The notes: a model not told the origin generated them from the letters alone. Numbered from the stretch's first letter, positions 50,870 to 59,728 are shown. The stretch: DNA of 64,000 nt from GW2011-AR15 sp964428335 (GCA_964428335.1 CAYRXW010000003.1:124001-188000); one strand, 5' to 3'. Numbers and translations: made by a program.

Positions 50870-51229
50870 ATGAAAAAAATAAACCTGGATGAAAAATTCA
50901 AGCTATTCAAGGAGACATGGAGCCCAAAATTAATAGGAGAATTGAATGACTGCAATTTCCAGCTGGTTAAATGCAAAGGCGAACTGCCATGGCATCATCA
51001 TGATGATGAGGATGAAGTATTTCTGACAGTCAAAGGTGAATTTATAGTAAGGACAAAAGAGCAGGAATTTAGGTTAAAGAAAGGCGAGTGTTTATTCATG
51101 CCCCGCATGATTGAGCACCAGACAGCAGCTGAGAAACTTACTGAGATAATATATATCTCTAGAAAAGGGTCTGTAAACACAGGAAATGTGAAAGAAAAAA
51201 GGACTGTTGAAAGACCAGAAAAGATTTAA
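50870..51229 (+). CDS. cupin-domain protein
   Basis: 119 residues with a single cupin barrel. The metal-binding motif 1 is PWHHHDDEDEVFLTVKG, with three candidate His ligands and Glu. Motif 2 has LFMPRMIEHQT with the distal His. Small stand-alone cupins have varied roles (isomerases, dioxygenases, sensors), so no substrate is proposed. It immediately follows leuS and probably shares its transcript. Confidence 0.85.
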   Translation: MKKINLDEKFKLFKETWSPKLIGELNDCNFQLVKCKGELPWHHHDDEDEVFLTVKGEFIVRTKEQEFRLKKGECLFMPRMIEHQTAAEKLTEIIYISRKGSVNTGNVKEKRTVERPEKI

Positions 51230-51291
51230 CAGGTTTAATTTCTTAATTTTATCCGACAGCTTTATAAACCCTGCTTTTTTCCTTTTCCCCT

Positions 51292-51492
51292 ATGATAATC
51301 CCAATCAGATGCTGGTCATGCGGAAAGCCAATAGCCCATTTATGGGAAGACTTCCTTGCAAGGACAAACAACAGGAAGCAAAATGTCAAAGAGACACTGG
51401 ATGATTTAGGTGTTGAAAGATACTGCTGCAGAGCACAGTTCCTGGGTCATGTTGATTTAATGGATACAGTATCAGCATTCAAGAAATTCTGA
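51292..51492 (+). CDS. rpoN: DNA-directed RNA polymerase subunit N
   Basis: 66 residues, full-length RpoN/Rpb10. The start MIIPIRCWSCGKPIAHLWEDF and the C-terminal YCCRAQFLGHVDLMD give the CxxC...CC zinc site. A TATA element, CTTTATAAACC, lies about 25 nt upstream (near 51260-51270), so the message is probably leaderless. It is part of the RNA polymerase core assembly. Confidence 0.96.
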   Translation: MIIPIRCWSCGKPIAHLWEDFLARTNNRKQNVKETLDDLGVERYCCRAQFLGHVDLMDTVSAFKKF

Positions 51493-51512
51493 TTAGGCTC
51501 TTAGGTTTTAAT

Positions 51513-52454
51513 TTATTTTAGCCTTATCTTCTTAATCTTTATATCTGGTTGCTTTTCCTTGATATAAACATAATCCTGATGCCACACATTCTTTTTTTCC
51601 TTAAATGAGTCAACGCCAGTAGTTCCGCCGAAATGGTCATTCCTGCCAAGAGCTATATGCAGTCCAAGCTTTTCATCAAGTAACGTACGACCGCATGGCT
51701 TTATCCCGTATTTTCCTAAAACACCCATTGCAAGTTCAGCAATATTTCCTACAGCATAATCCTCTTTTATCCTGTCCATAAGCAGATGAGGCTTATCTGA
51801 AGAGATGATATGATTATCTTCAACCCTAAATACAACAACATTTCCCTCCAGCTGTATCGGTAGTTCCCCTCTTGTCCCGCTATCTTTGTCTTTTGGAGAG
51901 ATGAATGTTTCCCCACTTGGAAGGTTGATTATTTTTCCAGTCTTTGTGCATGAGCCATCATCTCTAAGCACTTTCATCCCTCTCAGGTCGAAGAACATCT
52001 TATATTCCTTTCCTTTTACTTCAAAAACAATCTGTGCATCCTCTCCAAAATCAATCATGTCAACATCTTTTTTCAGCTCTTTAAAGTCGATATCAAGTGC
52101 AGGGAGCATCTCCTTAGTAAATCCTGGCATGCTTGCCCCTCTAAAACTATGCTTCTTTGCAAGCTTTGACAAAGGAGCTGTAGCTGAAAATTCAGTAAGT
52201 GCTATTATAATATCAAACTTAGACAACACAGATTTAAAATCCTGTTTTTTACCCTGAAAAATGCATTCTTTTGGAAGGTCTGAATTATTTGCGTAAGTTG
52301 CATCATAAGAAGCATAAGGAAGCTTAAGGCTTTCTGCAAGTTTCCTTCTATATTCCCAGTCAGGATTGTCACTTTTTGGGATATCATAGATAACAAGGAC
52401 TGTCTCATCCTTTTTTTTATTGAAAACTTCTTTCAAGATTTTTTTTATGTTCAT
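51513..52454 (-). CDS. M29-like aminopeptidase
   Basis: 313 residues, related to thermophilic M29 metallo-aminopeptidases. Conserved segments are IINLPSGETFISP (metal-ligand Glu), IAELAMGVL, LLDEKLGLHIALGRNDHFGG (His and Asp/Glu ligands) and the final WHQDYVY. The N-terminal ~100 residues are the less conserved domain. Members remove N-terminal residues from peptides. It converges on rpoN with 20 nt between the stops. Confidence 0.85.
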   Translation of the reverse strand: MNIKKILKEVFNKKKDETVLVIYDIPKSDNPDWEYRRKLAESLKLPYASYDATYANNSDLPKECIFQGKKQDFKSVLSKFDIIIALTEFSATAPLSKLAKKHSFRGASMPGFTKEMLPALDIDFKELKKDVDMIDFGEDAQIVFEVKGKEYKMFFDLRGMKVLRDDGSCTKTGKIINLPSGETFISPKDKDSGTRGELPIQLEGNVVVFRVEDNHIISSDKPHLLMDRIKEDYAVGNIAELAMGVLGKYGIKPCGRTLLDEKLGLHIALGRNDHFGGTTGVDSFKEKKNVWHQDYVYIKEKQPDIKIKKIRLK

Positions 52455-52540
52455 AAAAGCAATTTCATCTCCTGATTTTTATATATCTTTGGTTGTTTCA
52501 TTTAAATTTATAATTAACCAACAATTTCCGGGTTTGGAAA

Positions 52541-53239
52541 ATGGATTCAAAAAACCTGGAAGAGCGCGTCTTGCTTAATTCAGTAAGGGATTTTGCTGTA
52601 GTTGCATCTACAGCGTTTGCAAGCATACCATTCGCTTTCATAAGTTTCGTATCTTTAAGCTTACTTGACAATCCACCATATCTTCATCAAAGGAAGGTTA
52701 TAGGAAAAAACGGAGAGAATATCATCATATATAAGTTTAGGACTCTTCACCCAGATTCTGAACCCAACTATGTTCCAGGACAAAAGCAAGATGATCCAAG
52801 GCAAACCAAAGTCGGGAAATGGCTTAGGATATTAAAATGGGATGAAATCCCGCAGCTATATAATGTCCTGAAAAGAGAATTGAACGTTTTTGGATATCGG
52901 CCCTTTGATGAGGAGCAGCTTCAAAGAGCAAGGACTCTATTAGGTGAGGATGTAGATAAATATATTTTAAAGACCACTCCTGGCTTGGTTGCGTATCCCC
53001 AGGGATTGTCCCTTCTTTATCCAGAGTGTCCAGAAAGGGAAGAACTATATTTTAGAAATGTAAGGGATTACTGCAGATATAGGCTCGAGCATCCCTTTAA
53101 ATCACACTTAAAAGACTATAAAGACATGTTCTTAATTTCAGCAGCTATCTTCTTAAGCCTAAAAACAGCAGTTGCAAAAAAGCAGATGGATTACGAAAAA
53201 AAATCAGTACAATTTTTAAGAAAAAGGCTTCTAGCTTAA
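52541..53239 (+). CDS. bacterial-type sugar-phosphate transferase (WbaP/PglC family)
   Basis: 232 residues. A hydrophobic helix (about 14-45) is followed by the catalytic domain of polyprenol-phosphate hexose-1-phosphate transferases: KFRTLHPDSEP, RQTKVGKWLRILKWDEIPQLYNVL, and VFGYRPF in place of the usual VGPRP. The family starts glycan assembly on a lipid carrier. The DE of the catalytic dyad region (KWDEIPQL) is kept. The C-terminal ~60 residues differ from bacterial examples. It may serve surface-protein glycosylation. Confidence 0.8.
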   Translation: MDSKNLEERVLLNSVRDFAVVASTAFASIPFAFISFVSLSLLDNPPYLHQRKVIGKNGENIIIYKFRTLHPDSEPNYVPGQKQDDPRQTKVGKWLRILKWDEIPQLYNVLKRELNVFGYRPFDEEQLQRARTLLGEDVDKYILKTTPGLVAYPQGLSLLYPECPEREELYFRNVRDYCRYRLEHPFKSHLKDYKDMFLISAAIFLSLKTAVAKKQMDYEKKSVQFLRKRLLA

Positions 53240-53276
53240 CCATAATTTTTTATACCTGTAACCATTCAATAATGGT

Positions 53277-54083
53277 ATGGATTCAAAGATACTCTTTTTA
53301 GGAACAGGTGGGGATGCTTTTGTCATCGGAAAGCAAAAAAGAGCATCAGGCGGGATAATATTCAGCTATGGAGAAAACCAGTTCCATATTGACCCAGGCC
53401 CAGGCTCTTTAGTCATGGCGAAACTAACTAACGCTAACCTTAGGGGAAACACGGGAATCTTAGTTACAGGTAATGACTTATTTAGGGCAAATGACGTAAA
53501 TGCAGTCATATTTGCAATGACACACGACGGGCTTGATAAAAGAGGTGTTTTAATCTGCCCTTCAAAAGTCATATCTGATGATGAGAAAGGGAGCTTTGCA
53601 AACAGGCATTACCTGAATTTCCTGGAAAGGGTAATAATCACGACAAACACAAAAAGGATTGGGATAAATGATATAGATATAGAAGTGATAGACCTGGAAG
53701 AAGATAACTGCGGCTATAAGCTTCTGACTCCAAAATTCAACATGGCTTATATCCCGCACACAATCAAAACAGAAGAGCTTCTCAATTTAGAAGACATTGA
53801 CATACTTATCCTTAGCATAAAGGATTCAGTTGAGGTAAAAGATTCGCTTAATGCAGAGCAGGCTCAAAAGATAATATCAAAACTTGCACCGCAGATTGCA
53901 ATAATTACAGGTTTTGGGGCAAGAATGCTAGAAAATGAGGCATTATATGAGTGCAGGGAGATACAAAAGAACACAGGTATACAGGTAATCTCGGCAAAAG
54001 ACGGCATGACCATAAACCCTGCTTCTTTTTCAGCGGTTGTCAGGCAGAAGAAACTGCATGGTGTGGAATCCCCACAAGCTTAA
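53277..54083 (+). CDS. metallo-beta-lactamase-fold protein with degenerate metal site
   Basis: 268 residues. The fold is suggested by ILFLGTGGDAF, GGIIFSYGENQFHIDPGPGS, ILVTGNDLFRANDVNAVI, KFNMAYIPHTIKT and IITGFG, a strand order typical of MBL proteins. The canonical HxHxDH cluster is replaced by a sequence with no His (TGNDLFRANDVN), so zinc chemistry as in normal family members is unlikely. It could be a structural or regulatory relative. Located between the sugar transferase and NAC genes. Confidence 0.7.
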   Translation: MDSKILFLGTGGDAFVIGKQKRASGGIIFSYGENQFHIDPGPGSLVMAKLTNANLRGNTGILVTGNDLFRANDVNAVIFAMTHDGLDKRGVLICPSKVISDDEKGSFANRHYLNFLERVIITTNTKRIGINDIDIEVIDLEEDNCGYKLLTPKFNMAYIPHTIKTEELLNLEDIDILILSIKDSVEVKDSLNAEQAQKIISKLAPQIAIITGFGARMLENEALYECREIQKNTGIQVISAKDGMTINPASFSAVVRQKKLHGVESPQA

Positions 54084-54134
54084 GTTTCATATTTTTAAGT
54101 AACTTTTTTAAACCATTTATTATTCATATTTCCT

Positions 54135-54470
54135 ATGATGCCAGGAATGAATCCAAGGGATATGGAAAAAGCCATGAAACGCTTAGGTATAAAGCAGCAT
54201 GAGATCGAAGCTATAGCAGTCATAATCAGGACAAAAACTGAAGACATTATCATAAGGAATCCGTCAGTACAGAAGATTGATATGATGGGAAACAATTCTT
54301 ACCAGGTTTCAGGAACTGAAGAGATAAGGAAAATCGAGCCTGAAATAAGTGAGGAAGACATAAAAACAGTTATGGAGCAGGCAAAAGTTTCAAAAGAGAG
54401 AGCAACCAAAGCGTTAAAAGAGAGCAATGGAGAACTGGCAGCAGCCATAATTTCACTGCAAAATGCATGA
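54135..54470 (+). CDS. nac: nascent polypeptide-associated complex protein
   Basis: 111 residues, archaeal NAC homodimer subunit. The NAC domain (about 18-65) includes EDIIIRNPSVQKIDMMGNNSYQVSG. A C-terminal UBA domain (about 73-111) has SEEDIKTVMEQAKVSKERATKALKESNGELAAAI. It binds ribosomes and nascent chains. The start MMPGMNPRDMEKAMKRLG is typical. It overlaps the next gene by 8 nt. Confidence 0.95.
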   Translation: MMPGMNPRDMEKAMKRLGIKQHEIEAIAVIIRTKTEDIIIRNPSVQKIDMMGNNSYQVSGTEEIRKIEPEISEEDIKTVMEQAKVSKERATKALKESNGELAAAIISLQNA

Positions 54471-54864
54471 TTCAAAAAAACATATAGATCTTGCTGAAAA
54501 CCTGGTTTTAAGAACCTATACATTGACAGGAAGCCCAAAAATCTTAAAAATAGCGATGAATAACCTATACACAGGTCTTAAGTTCCTGATGAAAGAAGCC
54601 ACAAAATCAGAAACAGAAGATTTTTCAGAACTGGTTGATTTATCAGAAAAGGAGTTTAAGAAAAGAGGTATAAATAAAAACTTCATAACCTATTTAAGGG
54701 ACATCCACAGCTTAAAGATGCACCAAAAAGAGTCAAACATTGAATTTTCAAGAAAAGATAAGTATATATTTGCATCTGAATCATATGATTTGGAAGTATT
54801 AAGCGAAAAAGAAGTGAAAGATTATATACTTAAAGCAAAACTACTATTAAACCTGGTGATATAA
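54463..54864 (+). CDS. small helical protein, unknown
   Basis: 133 residues, mostly alpha-helical. The arrangement (HIDLAENLVLRTYTLTG, LKIAMNNLYTGLKFLMKEA) is reminiscent of HEPN-like helical bundles, but no R-x4-6-H motif is present. It overlaps NAC upstream and abuts the next gene (1 nt), so it belongs to the NAC-MinD operon. Function unknown. Confidence 0.6.
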   Translation: MHDSKKHIDLAENLVLRTYTLTGSPKILKIAMNNLYTGLKFLMKEATKSETEDFSELVDLSEKEFKKRGINKNFITYLRDIHSLKMHQKESNIEFSRKDKYIFASESYDLEVLSEKEVKDYILKAKLLLNLVI

Positions 54865-55310
54865 TGCTGGAATCGTTAGAAAACGCAAAAGAAGAGTTAA
54901 AAAGGATTGACCACTTAATCTATGTCACTTTAAAATATACAAGAACTGTTGATGTTTTAATAAGCGTAGTTGAAAGGATGATAAACTGCTATGAATTCAT
55001 GATAGATGCCTTAATAAAAAAAGCAGTAAGCGAAGGAAAACTTAGCGATGAACCGGACAACCCCATTGCAAAAGGGCATGAAATTGTCAAGCTGTATCCA
55101 TCAAAAGCAATCAAGGCAAATATAGAGAAATACCTGATGTTTCGAAAGCTTAGAAGGGTTGCACATGACAAGATGAATGAGTTCAGAAGGCACGTCACTT
55201 TGACAGCAGAAGTTGACGGAAAAGAAATCAAGGTTCATATTGATAATATCACAGAAGACTTTCATGATATAAAAAAATTCATGGAGCTTGTTGAAAAGAC
55301 TGTAAAATAG
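54864..55310 (+). CDS. small helical protein, unknown
   Basis: 148 residues, helical. It begins with a helix pair (LENAKEELKRIDHLIYVTLKYTR) and contains RRVAHDKMNEFRRHVT, an R-rich helix with a histidine. A C-terminal beta-hairpin (VDGKEIKVHID) and helix follow. The fold may be HEPN-like, but I cannot assign it. Its position directly before the MinD/ParA ATPase suggests a partner. Confidence 0.6.
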   Translation: MLESLENAKEELKRIDHLIYVTLKYTRTVDVLISVVERMINCYEFMIDALIKKAVSEGKLSDEPDNPIAKGHEIVKLYPSKAIKANIEKYLMFRKLRRVAHDKMNEFRRHVTLTAEVDGKEIKVHIDNITEDFHDIKKFMELVEKTVK

Positions 55311-55317
55311 GTTTTTT

Positions 55318-56094
55318 ATGACAAAGTTCATTGTAATTGCTTCAAGTAAAGGAGGAGTAGGAAAAACTACTACTGCCATAAATCTAGGGACTGCCCTTAC
55401 TTTGTTTGGAAAAGATGTTGTTGTTGTTGACTGCAACCTGAACACGCCAAATGTTTCTTTGTATCTTGGAGCTGCTTCTGTCCCTGTGACTTTGCATGAT
55501 GTATTGAATAAAAACAAGAAAATAACAGATGCAATGTATATGCACAGCCACGGCCTGAAGATAATACCTGCAAGCAATGCTTTTAAGGACAGGCATAAGA
55601 TAGATTATGAAAAGCTTTCAAGAACCCTTAAGGAACTATCAGGAAAAACAGATTATGTGATCATTGACAGTGCTGCCGGTGTTGGAGAGGGAGCGATAAC
55701 CAGCATGAAAATGGCTGATGAACTTTTGGTTGTCTCAACCCCCGAACTTCCTGCAGTTGCAGATGCGCTAAAGACAATGAAGCTTGCAAAAGAGCATGGA
55801 AAGAATGTAAGGGGAATAATACTTACAAGGGCTTATGAAGATGAACTGGAACTTAGCAGGAAAGATGTTGAAGCAATGCTTGAGACTAAAGTTATAGGGA
55901 TAATACCTGAAGACGAGACAATGAGGGAAGCAGTAAAAATGAAAAACCCTGTAATGCATACTCACCCAAATTCCCCAGCATCACAGGGATATAAGAAACT
56001 TGCCTCTGAACTAATAGGGGAAAAATATGTGGAAAGCATTGAAAAAGAGGAATCAGGTATGGATACCTTCATGAAAAAACTGGGGCTGAAATGA
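55318..56094 (+). CDS. MinD/ParA-family ATPase
   Basis: 258 residues. The deviant Walker A KGGVGKTT is at about 11-18. Switch I has VVDCNLNTPNVSLYLG. Walker B is DYVIIDSAAGVGEGA. A VVSTPELPAVADALKT segment follows, and a C-terminal extension ends in MDTFMKKLG, which could be an amphipathic membrane-targeting helix as in MinD. The family positions proteins or DNA by ATP-dependent dimerisation. It lies in an operon with two small helical proteins and the next unknown gene (4-nt overlap). Confidence 0.88.
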   Translation: MTKFIVIASSKGGVGKTTTAINLGTALTLFGKDVVVVDCNLNTPNVSLYLGAASVPVTLHDVLNKNKKITDAMYMHSHGLKIIPASNAFKDRHKIDYEKLSRTLKELSGKTDYVIIDSAAGVGEGAITSMKMADELLVVSTPELPAVADALKTMKLAKEHGKNVRGIILTRAYEDELELSRKDVEAMLETKVIGIIPEDETMREAVKMKNPVMHTHPNSPASQGYKKLASELIGEKYVESIEKEESGMDTFMKKLGLK

Positions 56095-56492
56095 TGGAAC
56101 TTATAGAATGGGCATCTCATTATATTGACTATGCAAATTCCTTTAAAAAAGACCTTCTAAGCAAAAAAAATGAAGGGAATAAAATTGAATGCGAATACAA
56201 GGCAAAAGGAAAAGTTACTTATGTCATTGCAGAACATCTTGATGAAAATACAGTAAAAGAATCATTAAATGGAAACATTGTAATTGTGACATTAAACAAA
56301 AAAGAAAATGCAAAATATATGCTTGAAAAATGGCAGGACTACATAAAAAATAAGGCACTAAAGATTATGTTTTCAAACCCAACATTAAACCTGCAATGGA
56401 CTGTCATACCTTATCTTCACAATAATTTTACAGATCCAGCAGCCTTAAAGACAGGGATAAAAACATTATTTGAAAGCATCCCGGAAGCCTGA
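56091..56492 (+). CDS. hypothetical protein downstream of the MinD/ParA gene
   Basis: 133 residues, soluble, alpha/beta. Features include a helix (WASHYIDYANSFKKDLLSKK), strands (KGKVTYVIAEHL, GNIVIVTLN) and a C-terminal region with LQWTVIPYLHNNF. No family is recognised. Its start overlaps the ATPase stop (ATGATGG), so coupling to the ATPase is likely. Confidence 0.55.
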   Translation: MMELIEWASHYIDYANSFKKDLLSKKNEGNKIECEYKAKGKVTYVIAEHLDENTVKESLNGNIVIVTLNKKENAKYMLEKWQDYIKNKALKIMFSNPTLNLQWTVIPYLHNNFTDPAALKTGIKTLFESIPEA

Positions 56493-56520
56493 AAAAATTA
56501 ACTCAATCTAAAAAATTAAA

Positions 56521-58353
56521 ATGAAACTAAATCCTAAGGAAATCAAGACAGAATGGAATCTATCTGTCCTGTTTAAAAATGAAGATGACAATGATATAAA
56601 AGAAGAGAGAAAAAGGATAGAAAAATCAAGCTATGATTTCATAAAAAAATGGAAAGACAACAAGGAATACCTAAACAATCCTTTAATCCTAAGAAAAGCG
56701 CTTGATGAATTTGAGGAACTCGAAAATAATTTTGGGAATGCAGGAAAGGAAGGATTATATTTTATGCTCAGGTCATCCATTGACCAGGACGACCCAAAAC
56801 TAAAGGCAAAACTTTCAAAGCTCAATGAATTCTGGCAGAAAATAGAAAACGAGATGCAGTTCTTTGAGCATTCCATTGCAAAGATAGCAAAAGAGCAGCA
56901 GAACATATTTCTGGCTCACAAAGAGCTTGAAAAATACAGGCATTTTTTAGAGGGGCTTTTTGAGAATGCAAAATACATGCTTAGCGAAAAAGAAGAAAAA
57001 ATCCTGAACCTAAAAAACCAATCTTCATATGCGAACTGGGTTAAGATGACTTCAGGATTCCTATCAAAAGAAGAAAGAAAAGTCCTAATGGAAAATGGAA
57101 AAATACAAACAAAGAATTTTTCTGAAATAATCTCATTGATGGACAGCCATGATAAAAAAACAAGGGATTGCGCAGCAGAAGCATTTAATGACATACTAAA
57201 AAAGCATGCAGAAGTTGCAGAAGCAGAACTTAATTCAATCCTTGAAGATAAAAAAGTAGACGATGAGCTTAGAGGCTTAAACAGGCCAGACCTATCAAGG
57301 CATATAGCAGATGATATAGAAAGCAGTGTCATAGATTCGCTTAGGGCTTCTGTCTCAAAAGGATACAGGATATCAAATAGGTATTATGAATTAAAAGCAA
57401 AGATGCTTGGGCTAAAAAAACTGAAATATCATGAAAGAAACATACCTTATGGCAAGCTTACAAAAAAGTACCCTTATGCAAAAGCTGTTGAATTAGTCTA
57501 TAATACTTTTCTCAAGCTTGATACGGAATTCGCAGAAATGTTCATATCATTCTGCAAAAATGGCCAGATAGATGTTTATCCAAAAAAAGGGAAAAACAGC
57601 GGAGCTTTCTGTGCCGGCTCAAATAAGCTGCTGCCTTCATATGTCCTTCTTAACCATGATGAAAGCCTTAATGATGTACTAACAATTGCACATGAGATGG
57701 GGCATGCAATAAACAACGAACTCATGAAAAAAAAAGTCAATGCATTGTATTATGAAACACCGCTTTCAACAGCTGAAGTCGCAAGCACATTCATGGAAGA
57801 TTTTGTGCTCGAGGAGCTATTAAGGGATGCAAATCCAGAGCTAAAGCTTTCAATACTTATGATGAAACTGAATTCAGACATCTCCTCGATTTTCAGGCAG
57901 GTAGCATGCTATAATTTTGAATTGGAGATGCATGAAAATTACAGGAAAACAGGGTACCTGTCAAAAGAAGACATAGGCAAGATATTTCAGAAGCACATGT
58001 CCTTATACATGGGGAAAAGTGTTGAACTTTCAGAAGGTTCTGAAAACTGGTGGGTATATTGGGGGCATATAAGGAATTATTTTTATGTTTATTCCTATGC
58101 ATCAGGACAGCTTATTTCAAAATCACTACAAAACAGCGTAAAAAAAGACCCTAGGTTCATATTAAAAGTAAAAGAGTTTCTGTCAATGGGAGAATCAGAT
58201 TCCCCAAAAAATATATTTCAAAAACTAGGGATCGAAATAACAAAAAAAGAATTCTGGGACAAGGGACTGGGGGAAATCGAGCAGCTTTTGGATGAGACTG
58301 AAAACCTTGCAAAAAACATCAGAAAAAACGAGAAAACTAGAATCAATAACTAA
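56521..58353 (+). CDS. pepF: oligoendopeptidase F (M3 family metallopeptidase)
   Basis: 610 residues, cytoplasmic zinc peptidase of the M3B type. The zinc motif H391-E-M-G-H395 lies in IAHEMGHAINNE, with the third ligand in STAEVASTFMEDF. Other hallmarks are SGAFCAGS, MHENYRKTGYLS and YSYASGQLIS. It degrades short peptides. The length matches bacterial PepF (about 600). Its end lies 1 nt from the convergent response-regulator stop. Confidence 0.93.
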   Translation: MKLNPKEIKTEWNLSVLFKNEDDNDIKEERKRIEKSSYDFIKKWKDNKEYLNNPLILRKALDEFEELENNFGNAGKEGLYFMLRSSIDQDDPKLKAKLSKLNEFWQKIENEMQFFEHSIAKIAKEQQNIFLAHKELEKYRHFLEGLFENAKYMLSEKEEKILNLKNQSSYANWVKMTSGFLSKEERKVLMENGKIQTKNFSEIISLMDSHDKKTRDCAAEAFNDILKKHAEVAEAELNSILEDKKVDDELRGLNRPDLSRHIADDIESSVIDSLRASVSKGYRISNRYYELKAKMLGLKKLKYHERNIPYGKLTKKYPYAKAVELVYNTFLKLDTEFAEMFISFCKNGQIDVYPKKGKNSGAFCAGSNKLLPSYVLLNHDESLNDVLTIAHEMGHAINNELMKKKVNALYYETPLSTAEVASTFMEDFVLEELLRDANPELKLSILMMKLNSDISSIFRQVACYNFELEMHENYRKTGYLSKEDIGKIFQKHMSLYMGKSVELSEGSENWWVYWGHIRNYFYVYSYASGQLISKSLQNSVKKDPRFILKVKEFLSMGESDSPKNIFQKLGIEITKKEFWDKGLGEIEQLLDETENLAKNIRKNEKTRINN

Positions 58354-58354
58354 T

Positions 58355-58738
58355 TCATATCTCTTTTTTTGCCAATGATTTAAAGACAGTCCTGATAAGT
58401 TTTTCATTATCAAATGGTTTAGTAATATAATCCAAAGCATTAAGCTTCCTTAGATAGCTTTTATCAACAACCGACAAGCTTAGTGCAGTCAAAAATATCA
58501 CTTTTAGTTTGCTGGTTTTTGTGGTTGATCTTATTTTTTCACAGACATCAAACCCAGACATGCCCGGCATCATAATATCAAGCATAAGCAGGTCAGGCTT
58601 TTCAGAATTCAATTTTTCTAACGCTTCTGTTCCACTGCCTGCAGTGATAACTTCAAGCTCATTTAGTTTAAGTATTGCGCTGAGAAGTTCAAGAACATTT
58701 GGCTCGTCATCTACAATCATTACTTTTTCTTTTTTCAT
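58355..58738 (-). CDS. stand-alone response regulator (receiver domain only)
   Basis: 127 residues from ATG 58738. The longer frame upstream has no family similarity. Receiver motifs are complete: acidic pair D10-D11 (MIVDDE), phospho-acceptor D54 (LDIMMPGMSG), T84 (FLTAL) and K107 (ITKPFD). No output domain is present, so it may act through protein contact, as CheY or Spo0F do. No histidine kinase is found in the window, and two-component genes are uncommon in reduced DPANN genomes. Confidence 0.88.
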   Translation of the reverse strand: MKKEKVMIVDDEPNVLELLSAILKLNELEVITAGSGTEALEKLNSEKPDLLMLDIMMPGMSGFDVCEKIRSTTKTSKLKVIFLTALSLSVVDKSYLRKLNALDYITKPFDNEKLIRTVFKSLAKKEI

Positions 58739-58823
58739 TCTAATCCTGCATTTTTTAATATGCCTTTCTTTAAGGATATAAACCTTGCTATTAGGTATAG
58801 AATCACTTTTAATTAGCAAAAAA

Positions 58824-59138
58824 GTGTAGAGCAGCTATAAGCCACCTTTTGTACGCCTTCTCACTTTCGCAAGAACAGGCATCCTTGACATTCAACTAAG
58901 CCTCTCTAAGGAGTTGCACAAGCCAGGACTCACCGTTTCATCCGTTCCATCTACGACGTCAGGAGGTTAACTCTCTTTTGTCGCCAAAAGATTCGCATCC
59001 ATCATCCCATTAATAGATGGTGGTCTCGTTTCTGAGTGGTTGCCCTCAGTTTCCCGTTAGCTGGCTTTGGCCAGTGGCTGCATTAGTGGGTGGACTTTCC
59101 TCAATGCTTACGCACCGAAAGTCAAGCACTGCCCTACA
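58824..59138 (-). ncRNA. rnpB: RNase P RNA, archaeal type
   Basis: Read on the minus strand, the sequence has the universal CR-I element GAGGAAAGTCC at about 59094-59104. The CR-V region near the 3' end has GGCTTAT (58836-58842). The ends form helix P1: GTAGGGCAG (59137-59129) pairs with CTGCTCTAC (58834-58826). The product of ~315 nt is followed by a T tract (58818-58823). CR-V reads ACAAAAGGTGGCTTAT, where ACAGAA would be expected, which is a small deviation. A TATA box lies in the upstream ORF. With its protein subunits it removes 5' leaders of tRNA precursors. No protein frame covers the segment. Confidence 0.88.
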
Positions 59139-59150
59139 ACCAACTGAGAA

Positions 59151-59471
59151 CTATCTCTTCTTATTTAACTTTTTCTCAATCCTATCCAGCCTTTCGACTA
59201 TCTCAAGGATATATGGATTGTTCCCTGAAGTCTTCCTCTGCTCTTGCTCATAGAAAAACCTGTATTCAAGATAGCCGAAAAGGAGCATTCCAAGGAGAGA
59301 AACAACAAACAAAGGCAAGATAAAATCCTTTATCTCAACATCAATGCCATATTTTTCTAAGTTTGAAAGGAATAAAAACAGGATCATCCCAGTATTTAAT
59401 AGGCCAATATAGCTTGCTGTCCTTGCCATATAAACTTTTAGGTTTATTATAAAATCCCTGAATTTTTTCAT
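59151..59471 (-). CDS. small two-TM membrane protein
   Basis: 106 residues. An amphipathic start (MKKFRDFIINLKVYMARTASYIG) precedes two membrane helices (about 20-38 and 48-66) and a charged C-terminal helix ending in LDRIEKKLNKKR. No family is recognised. It overlaps the next upstream gene by 4 nt, and both share a two-helix layout. Its 3' end holds the rnpB TATA box. Confidence 0.65.
   Translation of the reverse strand: MKKFRDFIINLKVYMARTASYIGLLNTGMILFLFLSNLEKYGIDVEIKDFILPLFVVSLLGMLLFGYLEYRFFYEQEQRKTSGNNPYILEIVERLDRIEKKLNKKR
59161..59168 (-). promoter_or_regulatory. TATA box of rnpB inside the neighbouring coding sequence
   Basis: TTAAATAA on the minus strand lies about 25 nt before the predicted RNase P RNA 5' end (59138). 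It sits within the last codons of the adjacent membrane-protein gene. Confidence 0.6.
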
Positions 59472-59728
59472 AATTCTTCCTCAAGACAAGCTATTTTTTT
59501 TGATAGTGACCTGTTTATCATGACAAAATACAGCAGGTACATGAAAGGTATAATCAGGCAGATAACAGCTAAAAAAACAGAATGCTTTCCGTTGATCAAG
59601 GCATAAAAGAAATAAAATATCTCAGAAACAAAAGATACTGCTATTGAATGCAGAAGATAAATCATCTTGTCTTTTTTATACTGGTCAATCCTGAATCTTA
59701 CTTCTTCTTTTTTCATAGTTAACTTCAA
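59468..59728 (-). CDS. small two-TM membrane protein
   Basis: 86 residues (or 82 from a second ATG at 59716). A charged start (KKEEVRFRIDQYKKDKMI) precedes two hydrophobic helices (about 22-42 and 50-70) and a short acidic tail. It is translationally coupled to the downstream two-TM gene; the pair may form a small membrane complex. Function unknown. Confidence 0.6.
   Translation of the reverse strand: MKLTMKKEEVRFRIDQYKKDKMIYLLHSIAVSFVSEIFYFFYALINGKHSVFLAVICLIIPFMYLLYFVMINRSLSKKIACLEEEL

Noticed and set aside
59017..59323. Plus-strand open frames across the RNase P RNA region
   Set aside because: They are antisense to a well-supported structured RNA and a membrane-protein gene, and have no family similarity or ribosome site.
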